64,000 bases of DNA from Zanthoxylum bungeanum (GCA_019454045.1 SKCR01001817.1:1-64000), one strand, 5' to 3'. Shown: positions 1 to 12,582, numbered from the stretch's first letter. Notes: a model not told the origin generated them from the sequence alone. Translations and numbers: made by a program.

Positions 1-162
1 GGTCGAAACAGCGAATTTCGTCCCGTTTCCGATTTGCAGAGAACATCTCGGCTTGAAGTCAGTATCCAGCTCATAGCGGATTCTGAAATCAATACATTAT
101 TTTTGTACACACTAAGTATTTAAATCTATTCAATAAAGAATTTTATCAATACTAATACTAAA

Positions 163-423
163 TCAAACTACTATGACATAACTAAGACAAATATTTTTAA
201 AAGTTAGAGCCTCCCCTTTCTTTAATTCCTTCGTGTCTGCCATATCCAAATGGTAGTCACTTTGGGATATGTCAATTATCCTTTTCAATATTTCAGAAAC
301 CTTAGGCCAAGCCTGGGTTCTTAGAATATCGAAACGATGTGCACCTCGTGCTACATGCCATGCAAACTTGACTTTATCTCCTCTAGAATAGTCAATTAAT
401 TCTCCAAGAATTATAAATTGCAA
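163..423 (-). pseudogene. Unrecognised 86-codon ORF in copia internal region
   Basis: An open frame of 86 codons, rich in Lys, Asp and Glu, lies in the copia internal region where gag would be expected. The equivalent stretches in the sister copies (about 9330-9610 and 43090-43380) are recognisable at DNA level but are broken by stops. It may be a gag remnant, but I see no zinc knuckle or other gag motif and cannot assign it. It may also be open by chance. Confidence 0.25.
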
Positions 424-3324
424 TTTTAATACTTCTTAAATCTAAATTAGATTTATGACAAGTATATTAAATTAAGCATTAAAGTCATCATCACATAAAT
501 CTTCCAAAGATTTTAGCTCTACTTCTTTGCTTAATTTGGGCTTAAGGTATAATAAGTTATTTTATCAAATAAAGTAACCTATTATTTATTCACAATTGAA
601 AATTAAATCATTTAAAATTATTTAATCCCAGATTATATTTTAAATATCCAACTTTTCAATTTTATCTTGATTACAATAGATCAACTATTTAATCAACGAT
701 TAGTGGTACTATATATATTATAATGATTATAATAGTCCAACTATAAATCAAATATAATCCAAATTAATTAACCTCAATTACATTGATTACTATAATCCAA
801 TTATAAAATCAACTGTAAAACTGAAATTAATTAATTCAAATATATTGATTAATATAAATCCAATATATATAATCAAGTATAATACAGTCCAACTGTTTAT
901 TAAAACAACAATTTAAATATTAGTCTAACTAACATTTAATCTAATGACGAAATAATTAAACGAGCGCGTATGGCGAGTAATTGAACGAGTATTGCAAATT
1001 CATTCTTACTCCCACTATTTTTCGTCGAGCCTCTAACCCTCTGTCGAGTACTCGGGAAACCGTGTTTCCTAGTGGGCTAGGATCCCTAAATATCACACAA
1101 TCTTGACTTTGGCCAACAAATTGTATGATAATTAACTAGGTAGATCTCTGAGATCAATTGGATCTCATCCAACTCCTAGATCCAGTAGGTGGACATCCAA
1201 GTCCCAAACATATATCTTATATATGCCTATACATCGAATGTATACCCTAACCTTTTTCCTCTGAATCAACTAGGCCTTGGCTTTGGCACAACAAACCTAG
1301 TGATCCCAGTCAAGCGCGGACCCATTGACATGGGAAGCTTCATAATCAATGTCGTTGGACAAGAAGTGGTCTTGACTTTGGCCAAAAACCACAACTTGGA
1401 CAAGACACCAATATGGAACAAAGCCTCGTGATTCAAACACATCTTCGACGGACAAAGGGCTTGACTTTGGCCAACAACCCATGCCAATCTAGGATCTTGA
1501 GCAAGAATCACTCAATGGAAGGAAAAGACGCATGATATTTGATGAGGGCTTTTCGTGTGCAAATTGGCTACCAATTTATTATCTTTGTTAAGGTCTCATC
1601 ATCATACACCCTTAAACATGCATTCTAAAGACATAATAAAGCGCATATGATAAAATAATAATGATATGCGGATGGATATTTTACATTGATCCTAGATCAA
1701 ATCTCTCATTTTCTCTCTCCAAAGCTAGCACATGTATTTACTTCTACCCGTTACACTACACTTCTAAAGAAACCTCATTTACATGGAGGGGAATAGGTGA
1801 GAAGAGAATACAAAGAATAGGAGATAAGGCTAGACACGCAGGTCCAATTTAATAAATCAAATTTATTACAAACAATTTCTAAAAATCGCCCCACCCGGCT
1901 AATATCCATCCGATATACATATTCAAACATCACAACCATGTATTCATACAAGCATGTTATCAATCAATCAATCCAATTAATTAATCTTGATAATTAGTGA
2001 TCATCCAATGTTCAAACAAAGATTTGATTTTGTTCGAGTCAAAATCGTATTGCGAATAAGTACTCAAAGTACGAATTCTTGAATTAAATTAAACTACATA
2101 ATAAATCCAATTTAATACGCATTTAATTCTAATTCACTATTTAATTCCAAATTAAATATACACTTTTATTAACGAACCTTTACGACTTAAATTCCAAATT
2201 TAATCGCAACGGGTCTCAAAGCCCGATTAACGTCCAACGTTTATTTAATTCAAGTCCAATGGGCTTTTAATTAATTTCTTAAGGCTTGGACTTTTGGTCA
2301 ACTCGGGTCAAACCGATAACCAAAATCCAATCCGGGAGTTACCCCATAAGCCTTTAAATTAATTTTGGCCCATTAGGCCAATTAAATAATTAAGGTCCAT
2401 TAAGTCATAATTGGACCTTTTGGATTCGGTTTTGGGCCTAATTGGATCCAACCAATTATGCCTAAACCCACTTTGTTACAACAAAGCCCAAAAGCCCAAT
2501 TACAACCTAACAAGCCAATTTCCAAAATCAAGCCCAAATTAATTAACTTATAAAATTCCAAATTTCACAATTAATTAACCTAAGTGTAATACACAATCAA
2601 TAACCCAATTAACATTTCTAAAACATCAATTAGCCTAATTAATCATGCACTTTAACAACCAAATAGTGTCCAACACAATTCAATTAAAATCAACCCCAAT
2701 TTACATGCTTTCAAGTCTCGGCAATTAGGGGTTTTTCAATTCGATTCGGTTTCAATCCAATTGAATCCACAATCATAATTTACCAAATCAATTCAACTCA
2801 TCCAATGAATCAAAACAACAAAAATCACAATGAATTTTATGTCCAATTGAATTCGGCCAACCCACTTTATAAAGGGAAAATTGTTTCAAATCAAAATTCA
2901 ATTCAATTGAACTTCAAAACAACATTACCCAATTGTTTAAGTCACCAATGATCAAAAAACAAAATAATGGCAAGCCAATTTAGGGTTCATATTTTCGGTC
3001 CAACCTTCAATTTGGGGAAAATTGGATCCAACCAAATTCTTGAAATGATCATGCACAATCTCAATTAAACATCATCCAAGCATGCTTAAACAATCAATTT
3101 AACCAAAACAAGTCAAAATCGATTTTGCCCAATTTAAAGTTTTGGCCAACATTAAGCAAATTGGGGAAAATCAATCCAATTAATTTTTTATCAAATTGAT
3201 TACATATAACTCTAATTTATTCATATACAAGCATTCTTAAACAAAAACAATTTGTAAAAATCATGCTTAAATCAAAAAGCCCCAAATTTTGCTCAAGAAC
3301 CCTAATCGTTTTATGCAACCAATA

Positions 3325-3339
3325 GCTCAAATGATACCA
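3325..3339 (-). other. Primer-binding site (initiator tRNA-Met type)
   Basis: Minus-strand TGGTATCATTTGAGC lies one base after the LTR end. TGGTATCA is the standard copia site complementary to the 3' end of initiator tRNA-Met. The sister copy at 6735 retains the longer TGGTATCAGAGC, so this copy has mutated in the second half. Confidence 0.8.
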
Positions 3340-3340
3340 T

Positions 3341-5451
3341 TGTTGAGTTTCAATCAAGTCCCAAGATCATGAATCATGCATAAAAATGAGTTGAATACAA
3401 CCAAATGAGGTGCGGGAAAAGACTCACTGGATCGGTTGCATGCGGCGAAGATGAACCACGAACGCACTTCATGTTTCTGCCTCCCTCCAAGCTCGGCAAT
3501 GGCAGTGAACTGCAGCTCCATTTTCGGCTTTGGGTGGTCCTCCATTGATGCTCCAAGCTCCAAGCTTCACAAGGTGATTCCTTGCTCACAAATTCGTTTC
3601 CCTATCACCTATGTATAACCCAAGGTGTGTGCTAGCACTCTTCATCTTCCTTGCTTCCCTTTCAATTTCGGTCCAACCAGAAACTTTTGAAGCAAAATCG
3701 GCTTGAAGCCGTGAAGGAGAGGGAGAAGAAAAGAGAGGGAAAAGAGAGAATGCGTATCTCTTGCATGAGGGAGAGAGAAAAGCTTTTTATTTTGTTTTAT
3801 ATATTTACCAAGTAAATAATAAATAAACATATATCACTTTTAATACAAAAGTCAAAAGCAAGAAAAAAATAATGTTATATTTCATTTCAAGCTTTTAAAA
3901 GCTTTTCATCAACTCAAATCAACTATTCACATCAAATCCATCCACTTTAATAAAGTGACAACATGTCATGTCACATCACTAAAAGTCACAAGTGACTTGA
4001 CGATTGATGCGACTAGCGATTTGATGCTTGATGTGACTTGCGTGCCGCGCTCGAATTCGAAATACGAATGCGCTCGCAATCACTCTCGGGCTCGGGTTCG
4101 CTAATTCCAAATTAACGATTTTCCGTCGCGTCGTAATTAAATGATTACGCCTAGCGAATCACTATTCATGTCGCTAACGAATTAATTCAAAATTAATTCG
4201 TTCGCCCGAATTAAAATCTAATTTTAATTCCGCGCCGAAATCCAATTTCATATAATATATCGAATATATTATTTTATCCGATTAATTCTAAATTATCGTT
4301 CTCTCTCTTTAATTAATATTTTATCCTAGATAAAATATCTCCGCAATTAATCCCAGATTAATTTTCTCTCTCTTCTAATTAATCCTAGATTAATTAAGTG
4401 CGAGTTATACATCATCGGTGAATCTTCAGGAAGCGGACCCATGAGATCTCCGGATATGTTGGCAGTAAATACGGTCGTCGGATTATCCGAACATGTAAGT
4501 ACCTCGTACTACGTTTATACCGATTTACAAGACAAGGTTGGCTTCTAGCAAAGCGCCATGCCTACCCAATTCTCCAGAAATATTCTTACAGGAATATATA
4601 GATCTGTATCAAGCGTAGTATACCGTAGTATTGTGTATATTGCCCAGTATCGGATAGTCACGTGCTAGGGCTGGGGCTGGATAAGTGTCTGCCCCGTCCG
4701 AAGCACATGTCAGATGTCTGGTAACTAGTCTCTATAATCGGATATGCATGACCTAGTCATAATATCCCGATGGTTGCGCAACACTTAAGAGCACTAATAC
4801 CGTATCCTGCGTGACATCATCTCCACTATAACTGAAGTGATACTTCCGTCTTGACATCACACCCATACACTACGACTCTCTGATAAACCCAGAAGTGGTG
4901 TACGTAGAACCGGTTAAAGCCCTGTACCACCAAGACCAAAGTCTATCGATTATCGTAAGTATTAGCGATGCAAGTCTCAGGTTAGACTATACACACCTAC
5001 CTTGATTTCGGCCTCCCATAGACACATAGTCATAATACCAATGGGATTCCGAGGGGTCTATCCAGAGCGAAGCTGTTTCCCGTACCATCAGTGAAACACG
5101 ACCTCCTATCGCACTCGCATAAGTATCCAATACTTATATATATGAGAACTATGCCGTTGTGCCCTCACAACGCGCACAAGTGCAATACTAGCCTATTCCG
5201 CATTATCGATGTCATGTCTCGATAATACTCCGGCTAGGGATATTTAATGATTAATCCTTCGGGGATTGATACTGTCCATCATTCTCAATCCAGGAACTAA
5301 TCATATGGACCTCTCTTCATTTATACATTTATGGTGATCTAATCACAAATGATGAGAGTGCAATTTCCTTGTCACATAGTTAATTGTGTACAACAACACA
5401 CCGTGATCTGTACAAATAGTGACGCTATGGGTCATTTTGTCCAACACTTGC
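3341..5451 (-). repeat. 5' LTR of copia copy 1
   Basis: This LTR is 2111 bp. On the minus strand it begins TGTTGGACAA and ends CTCAACA, the usual TG...CA ends. The start matches LTR starts at 38638, 46734 and 57934 that follow polypurine tracts. It contains the array of short inverted repeats described for the other copies (about 4090-4400). Confidence 0.85.
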
Positions 5452-6733
5452 ATGTGATCATCCGATACTAGATCGAAATACGCAATACTATGTATACTAC
5501 GCCTGATATAGATCCTTATATTCCTATAAGAATTTTTCTGGAGAATTGGGTAGGCATGGCGCTTTGCTAGAAGCCAACCTTGTCTTGTAAATCGGTACAA
5601 ACGTAGTACTAGGTACTCACGTGTTCGAATAGTCCGACGACCGAATTTACTGCCAACATATCCGAGGATCTCATGGGTCGCTTCCCGAAGATTCACCGAT
5701 GACGTATGACTGACACTTTTAATTAATCTGGGATTAATTAGATGAGAGAGAAAATTAATCTGGGATTAATTGCAGAGATATTTTATCTGGGATAAAATAT
5801 CAATAAAAGAGAGAGAACGATTAATTTGGAATTAATCGATAAATTAATATATTCGATATATTAAACGAAATTGGATTTCGACGCGGAATTAAAATTAGAT
5901 TTTAATTCAGGCGAACGAGTTAATTTAGAATTAATTCGTTAGCGACGTGAATAGTGATTTCGCTAGGCATAATCGTTTAATTACGTCACATCGGAAAATT
6001 CATTAATTTGGAATTAGCGAACCCGTGCCCGGGATTGTTTGCGAGCGCATTCGCATTTTGAATTCGAGTGCGGCACGCAAGTCAAATCAAACGTCAAATC
6101 ATTAGTCGCATCAAGCGTCAAATCATTAGTCACTTTGAGTTATGTGACAACTTGTCACTTGATTGATTGAGTGATGTGACTTGATGTGAGTGGTTGGAAA
6201 GCTTTTTGAAAGCTTGAAAGACATATAATGTTATTATATTCTTGGAGCCAAATTTTATGTTGACTTTTGGAAAGCTTTACACAAACATTTGGTATATGTT
6301 TTTAATTGGTTTTTGAAATCAATTAACCTAACACTCTCTCACTTCTTCTCCTCTCTCTTCTCATGCCCAAGGGGCTTCATTTTCTCTATTCTTACACAGC
6401 TCACTGCTGTGAGTTATAGGGAAGCAAAGTAGGAAATTTGTAGCAAATTTCTTGAGTGCTAGCACACTTTTGGGTCATGCGAAGGTGATAGGGAAGTCCA
6501 CCCATGAGAAAGGAATCACCATCAACCAAAGCTTGGAGCTTGAAGATTGGAGATTGCCGAAAATGGAGGACTAACAGCAGTTCACTGCCGTGAAGAACAG
6601 AGGGTAGAAAATAAATTTTGTTGTCTCCAGCGTCGCTCAATCGATAGATGTAAGTATTCCGCAACTTCCTCGATTGTATTCGCATTTATTTCTTGCTTGT
6701 TAATCGATCCTCGGGGTCGTAGAAACTCCAACA
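5452..6733 (+). repeat. Partial 5' LTR of copia copy 2
   Basis: The LTR lacks its U3 start. It opens at a sequence equivalent to about 39424 in the complete element and ends ACTCCAACA just before the primer-binding site. The palindrome centre of the head-to-head pair lies at its left edge. Confidence 0.85.
5721..5938 (+). repeat. Array of eight 3-nt-loop micro-hairpins in copia LTR
   Basis: Eight consecutive inverted repeats, each with exactly three unpaired bases, occur in 218 bp: 5721-5739 (8-bp arm AATTAATC, loop TGG), 5753-5771 (same arm, TGG), 5778-5800 (10-bp arm ATATTTTATC, TGG), 5818-5838 (9-bp arm CGATTAATT, TGG), 5844-5864 (9-bp arm TTAATATAT, TCG), 5866-5880 (6-bp arm CGAAAT, TGG), 5886-5908 (10-bp arm GAATTAAAAT, TAG), and 5916-5938 (10 pairs with one G-T, TAG). 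The array recurs in the other LTR copies. Confidence 0.9.
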
Positions 6734-6734
6734 A

Positions 6735-6746
6735 TGGTATCAGAGC
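6735..6746 (+). other. Primer-binding site (initiator tRNA-Met)
   Basis: TGGTATCAGAGC lies one base after the LTR end at 6733. This is the canonical plant copia primer-binding site, complementary to the 3' end of initiator tRNA-Met. Confidence 0.9.
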
Positions 6747-9700
6747 GGAGTAAAAGCATGAAATATGACTTAGGGTTAAAATTTGGGTAAAATGTATTTG
6801 AGCATGATTTTATGAAATTGGATGATTGAGTATGCTTAAATGTGTTTTAATTAAGTATTGATTGGATCAATTTGATGAAATGTTGTTTGGAACAATTTTC
6901 CCCAAATCACTTTGCTTGGACGAGAGTTTAGAACCTTAAAATGTCTTGGAATTTTGATTTTTTGATTCATTGGATGAGTTAGAATCATGTTGGGTATATT
7001 GATTTAATGTTTAATTGGATTCAATTGGATTGGATTTGCAATTTGACAAATAAACCCTAAAGCTGAGACTTAAAGAGCATGTAATTGGGTTTGATTTTTG
7101 TTAAATTGTGTCGGACATGATTTAATATTGATAAGCATGATTAATTAGGCTAATTTGGTGTTTTGGAAATATTTATTTGGGTAATTAATTGTGTAATACA
7201 CTTTATGTAATTAAATTGTGAAATTGGATTTTGTAATTTAATTGAATTGGGCTAATTTAAGAAATTGGGCTTGAAAGTTGTTATTGGGCTTGGTTGTAAC
7301 AAGTTAGGTTTAGGCTAAATTGGTTGGATCCAATTGGCCCCAAAACCACTTCCATAAAGCCCAAATGCGACTAATGGACCTTTAAAGTTTAATTGGGCCT
7401 AATGGGCCTAAATTGATTTCTAGGCTTACGGGGTAATTCCCGGATTGGGCTTTGGTTATTGGGTTTGACCCAAGTTGACCAAAAGTGCACGCCTTAAAGA
7501 AATTAATTAAAAGCCCATTGGACTTTAATTAAATTAACGTTGGACGTTAATCGGGCTTTGAGACCCGTAACGATTAAATTTGGAATTTAAGTTGTAAAGG
7601 TTCGTGAAATAAAGTGTGATATTTAGTTTGGAATTAAATAATTGGATTAGTATTAAATACATATTGAATTGGATTTAATTATGTAGTTTAATTTAATTCG
7701 AGTATTCATACTTTGAGTACTTATTCGCAAAACGAGTTTGACTCGAGCAAAATCAAATCGTTGTTTGAACATTGGATGGTCACTAATTATCAGATTAACT
7801 AATTTGATTAGATTGATTGATAACATGCTTGTGTGAATACATGGTTGCGATGCATGAATAATGTATATCGGATGGATATTAGATGGGTGGGGCAATTTTA
7901 GAAATTGTTGTAATAAATTTGGAATTTATTAATTGGACCTGAGTGTCCAGCCTTATTACCTCCTTACTCTTTGTATTCTCTTCTCACATATTCCCCTCAA
8001 TGTAAATGAGGTTTCTTTAGAAGTGTAGTGTAACGCGTAGAAGTAAATACATGTGCTAGCGGGAGAGAGGAAAATGGAGAGATTTGATCTAGGATCAATG
8101 TGTAAAGTATCCATCTGCATATCATTATTATTTTAATTATACGCGCTTTATTATGTGTTTAGAATGCATGTTTAAGGGTGTATGATGATGAGACCTTAAC
8201 AAAGATAATAAATTGGTTGCCAATTTGCACGTGAAAAACCCTCAAAAATATTAAGCGTTTTTCCTTCCATTGAGTGATTCTTACTCAAGATCTAAGACTG
8301 GCATTGGCTTGTTGGCCAAAGTCAAGGCCTTTGTCCGTCGAGGATGTGTTTGAATCACGAAGGCTTTGTTCCATATTGGTGTCTTGTCCAAGTTGTGGTT
8401 TGTTGGCCAAAGTCAAGACCATTTCTTGTCCATTGACATTGATTACTAAGTTTGTTGTGCCAAAGCCAAGGCTTAGTTGATTCAGAGGAAAAAGGTTAGG
8501 TAATATATTGGATATATTGGCATATATAAGATATATGTTTCGGACTTGGATGTCCCCCTACTGGATCTAGGAATTGGATTGGATCCAATTGATCTTAGAG
8601 ATCTACCTAGTTAATTATCATACAATTTGTTGGCCAAAGTCAAGATTGTGTGACATTTAACGGGATCCTAGCCCACTAGGAAACACGGTTTCCCGAGTAC
8701 TCGACAGAGGGTTAGAGGCTCGCCGAAAAATAGTGGGAGGCAAGAATGAAATTTGCAATATTCGTTTAATTACTTGCCATACGCGCTCATTCAAATATCG
8801 TTCGTCAAATAAATTAAATGTTAGTTGGACTAATATTTAAATCGTTGTTTTAAAACAGTTGGACTGTATTCAAACAATTAAAAGTATAGTTGATTAATAT
8901 AGTTGGACTATAATAATCATTATATTTAAAAGTACCTGAAATCATTGATTAAATAGTTGGACTATTAAAATCAAGATAAAATTGAAAGATTGGCATTTAA
9001 AACATAATCCTAGGGAAAATGTATTTAAATGGTTTAATTTTCAAATTGGGAATAATTTCAGGATGGTCCTAGAAACTAATAAGTTACTTTATTTGATAAA
9101 ATAACATATTAGGCCTTAGTCCATACTTAAGCAAATAGTAGAGCATGATCTTTGGAAGATTTATGTAATGATAACTTTAGTGCTTAATCCATTAAGCTTG
9201 CTAATTAGACTCCTTAATTTCTTAATCAGAACTAAGGATTAGATCTTTAAAGTATGATAATGAAATTGAAGGATCTTCATAAATCTATACTTAGATTTTA
9301 GAAGTAAATATTGCAATAATAAACTCTTGGAGAGTTAATGACTATTCTCAAGGAGACAAGTCAAAGTTTACAATAAGGCAAGTAGCGCAAGGCGCATCTT
9401 ACTTCGATATTCTAGAAACCCGAGGCTTGGCCAAAGGCTTCTGGAATGTGGAATTCGGCAAAGGCAAAATCATTATAATCTTCTGGGAAGATAAATGACA
9501 TATCCCAAAATGTCTGCCTAAATGTGGCAAACGGGATCGCGGAAGCGTGACTGCCGTTTGGACAATGCAGACATGAAGGAACTGAAGACGAGCAAGGCTC
9601 TGACTTCAAATATGTTTGTCATAATTATGTTCATTACTAGTATTGAAATTAGATTTTAAATACTTAGTATGGTACATAAATATATACTGATATTCAGAAT

Positions 9701-9960
9701 CTGCTATGAGCAGGATACTGACTTCAGATTGAGATTATCTGCGAATCGGAAATGGGACGAAAGTCGCTGTTTTAACCGTAGAAACCTAATTTAGGAACTA
9801 CCCTTCGGGTGTGTACCTAAATTTGGAAACTGTTATAATGTAACTAGTTTGACTAGAAATATTATATCTATATCAGTATTTATCCGTTACAGATATACCT
9901 TTATATTCTAGAACACTAAAGTGTTTTATTATATAAAGATGATATTGAGATAAACACATT
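6747..9960 (+). other. Long AT-rich copia leader, no gene seen
   Basis: About 3.2 kb between the primer-binding site and the first recognisable pol remnant. No gag is recognisable. The stretch carries dispersed copies of a 15-bp motif TTGGCCAAAGTCAAG (8313, 8413 and 8630 areas) and many perfect hairpins with TGG or TAG loops, for example 7912-7930, 8084-8098, 8572-8590, 8855-8867, 8898-8912 and 8952-8966. It mirrors positions 1-3324 of copy 1. Confidence 0.7.
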
Positions 9961-12054
9961 AGATGTGAATAACAACATTTATATTTTGAATATAAATAAA
10001 TCTCGAACATAAGACATGACAAACAAATAGCTCAAACTGATTTGATCAGAAGAAACTAATTTGTGGCATTGTTGTCTGGGACACAATCAAACAAGACTCG
10101 TATATCCACACTTTCGAAGAGTGGATACTCGGACAAATTTGATTCCATTCAAATAAAGTCTACGAATATAGTTTTTTGGGCAAAGTGCCTAAAACACCTT
10201 TACTTGGTAAAAGTGCAAATGCCACCGATCTGTTAGCCCTAATTCATAGTGAAGCAAGTGGGCCCATGTCTAGCTAGGCTAGAGGTGGATATGAATATTT
10301 CGTGACCTTTACGGATGTGGCATCGTGTTGTGGTTATGTGTTTCTTTTAGAACACAAATCGGAAACTTTTAAAGTTTCAACACGAAGTAGACAAACAGAT
10401 TGGCTAAAGTATTATACCGTCACGGTAAGACCGTAATGAAAATACTTAAGCAATAAGTTTCTAATATACTTGAAAGAGTATAGTATTCTTTCAATGAGGA
10501 CTCCTCCTGGAACACGTCATTTTGATGGTGTGTCCGAACTGAGTAACCGAATTTTGTTGGACATGATAAGGTTAATCATGAGTCGCTATGAGCTACCACT
10601 TCCTTCAACAGATACACATAAACAGTGCAGAACTTATTTTGAATAAGGTTCCATAAAAATCTGTTTGACAGACTTCATATTAGATATGAACAGGAAATAA
10701 ACCAGGTTTCTCATTTATGATAATTTGGGTATGCTAGGCATATGTTTGGATGATACCAAACTAAAACCCAAATTGGATAAGTGCCAATTGTAGGTTATCC
10801 TAGGGATACCAAAGTATAGTACTTATACAACTCACAAGAGAACAATTTAATTGTTATTCACCATGCGGTTTTCCTAAGAGGAATACCGATATGCAGTGGT
10901 AAGTGGGAGGATAGTAAAACTCGATGAAAAACAGAGTAATACTATTCCAGGCACCGATTCCTAATGGAACACAAATAGTTCATTAAGGATGAAACTATAC
11001 CATAATCTTCGAATACACAAGAACCACGTAAGTCGGAGAGAGTCAGAAAACAACTTGGGGTATGAGTTTCTGATCTCACCTCATAAAGATGTCAATCTTA
11101 TTGAGGAACACCATCTGACTACGTATGAGGAAGTGATACAAGGTATCGACTCCCTATTATGGCAAAGTGCCATGAGTCCGAAATAGATTCCATGTATATC
11201 AACTATGTTTGGACACTAATTGTTGTACCGCAAGACATTGTGCCTATTGGTACTATAGTAGTCTTCAAGGAAGACATACATGGATGGCAACATACCAACG
11301 TATAAATCTAGGCTTTTAGCGGAAAAGTATCGTTATCAACATTGTGTTGATTACGATTCAACCTTTTACCTGTTGCCACGGTAAATCCATTTGGATAATG
11401 CATGCTAAAACTACATGTTTCATTTATGAAATATGTCAGCTGAACGGGAAAATCGCTTTCCTTAAAAGGAAACCTTTCGGAGGATGTTTACAACATCCTG
11501 TCGGTTTTGTCGTACCAAAACTAGCAAACAAGGTTTGCAGGTTATTCGATCCATGTTTGGATTGAAGCAAGTATTAGATTCTTGGAATTATCGTTTTGAT
11601 GTAATCATAATAGTTTATGATTTAATTCAAAACGAAATGATTCTTGTGTATATAAGAGGGTTAATGGGAGCGCACTGACAGTGGTTGTCCTATAAATAAT
11701 GATAATATATATATCATTTCTTGGAAATGATATTCCCATAATAACTATCGGTGAAAGCTTGGCTTTCATTAAAACTCTCCGAGAAATCGTACATTGAAAA
11801 ATGTACGTGACCTGATGTCTCATACGCTTTGAGCATATGGATTCACAAACAGGCCAATCCAAGTGATAGTCACTGGATTGAAGTTAAGAACATCCTTTAG
11901 TATCTTAGAGAACTAAGGATGCTATCTTAATTCTATGGAGGAAGAAAACTTGAAGTGACTGAGATCACTGCTGTAAGTTTCCTAACCGATAAAAATGGTA
12001 CTATACAGTTTGAATAACAGAACAGTAAGCTGGAAATATTCCAAGCAAGATACT
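9960..12054 (+). pseudogene. Decayed copia pol (pre-integrase, integrase, RT, RNase H remnants)
   Basis: Conceptual translation in shifting frames shows copia pol in the correct order. A GAG-pre-integrase-like stretch 'LWHCCLGHN' lies near 10050-10090. The integrase N-terminal core, with readable pieces 'HSEASGPM' and 'GGYEYFVTFTD', lies at about 10238-10320. An RT stretch corresponding to 'KVCRL...GLKQ' lies at about 11525-11580, and the start of RNase H ('VSWKYSKQDT'-like) at about 12020-12054. Many stops and frameshifts occur, so nothing can be expressed. Much of it has been changed into perfect short palindromes (see findings). The first catalytic residues of integrase are recognisable; the RT YxDD box is lost in a rearranged AT-rich palindrome near 11711. 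Confidence 0.75.
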
Positions 12055-12582
12055 GCATATAAGTCCCGATGATGAGTCTCGTATGGAGACACTACCTCTT
12101 TAATTGTGGAAGCCGTGGGAAACAGACGTCGGAAGGGAAGAGTCAAGAATTGACACATTCTTGGATTTAATTCGCTGGATTAGCTTCGGGTTCGCTTGTT
12201 GGACCTTCGTTTCAAAACACATCCTTAGCCCAAAACCAAAGCCCACACACCAAGCCCAATCCAAATAATTAAAACATTTAAAACACATGTCACAAATTAA
12301 AATAATATCCTTCCTAATTAAAACAGATGCCTAAATTAAATAAATCAAATTAAATCACCTTCCTAATTTAAATAAATCACATGCCTAAATTAAATAAATC
12401 TAAATAATTCACATTCTTAATTAAATCAAATCATATCCCTAACTAAAAGAGAAGAAATCAAATTAAATCAAATCACTTCCCTAATTAAAAGATTTTTCCT
12501 ATCAAATACTAATTAAAAGATATCCCCTTAATTACACAAATCCTTCTCATTCTCAAATAAGGAAAGCCCCCATCCCTTTGCC

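Larger units (their letters stand above)
1..5451 (-). mobile_element. Ty1/copia element copy 1 (5' LTR and leader)
   Basis: Minus-strand copy of the copia family that recurs through the window. Read on the minus strand it consists of a full 5' LTR (5451 down to 3341), a Met-type primer-binding site and about 3.3 kb of leader/internal sequence that runs off the left edge. It matches, in reverse complement, the plus-strand copy at 5452-9775; for example the segment around 1021-1180 mirrors 8590-8720. No pol domain lies in the part visible here. The internal part is AT-rich and, apart from a doubtful 86-codon ORF at 163-423, non-coding. The family assignment comes from the downstream pol remnants of the sister copies. 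Confidence 0.85.
5452..12054 (+). mobile_element. Ty1/copia element copy 2, truncated at both ends
   Basis: Plus-strand copy of the same copia family, head to head with copy 1. It begins inside the LTR (the first roughly 790 bp of a full LTR such as 38638-40701 are missing), has a Met-type primer-binding site, a leader of about 2.6 kb without ORFs, and a heavily decayed pol. It ends abruptly at about 12054 within RNase H, where it joins a 5'-truncated Gypsy-B LTR. No downstream LTR is present. Confidence 0.85.
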
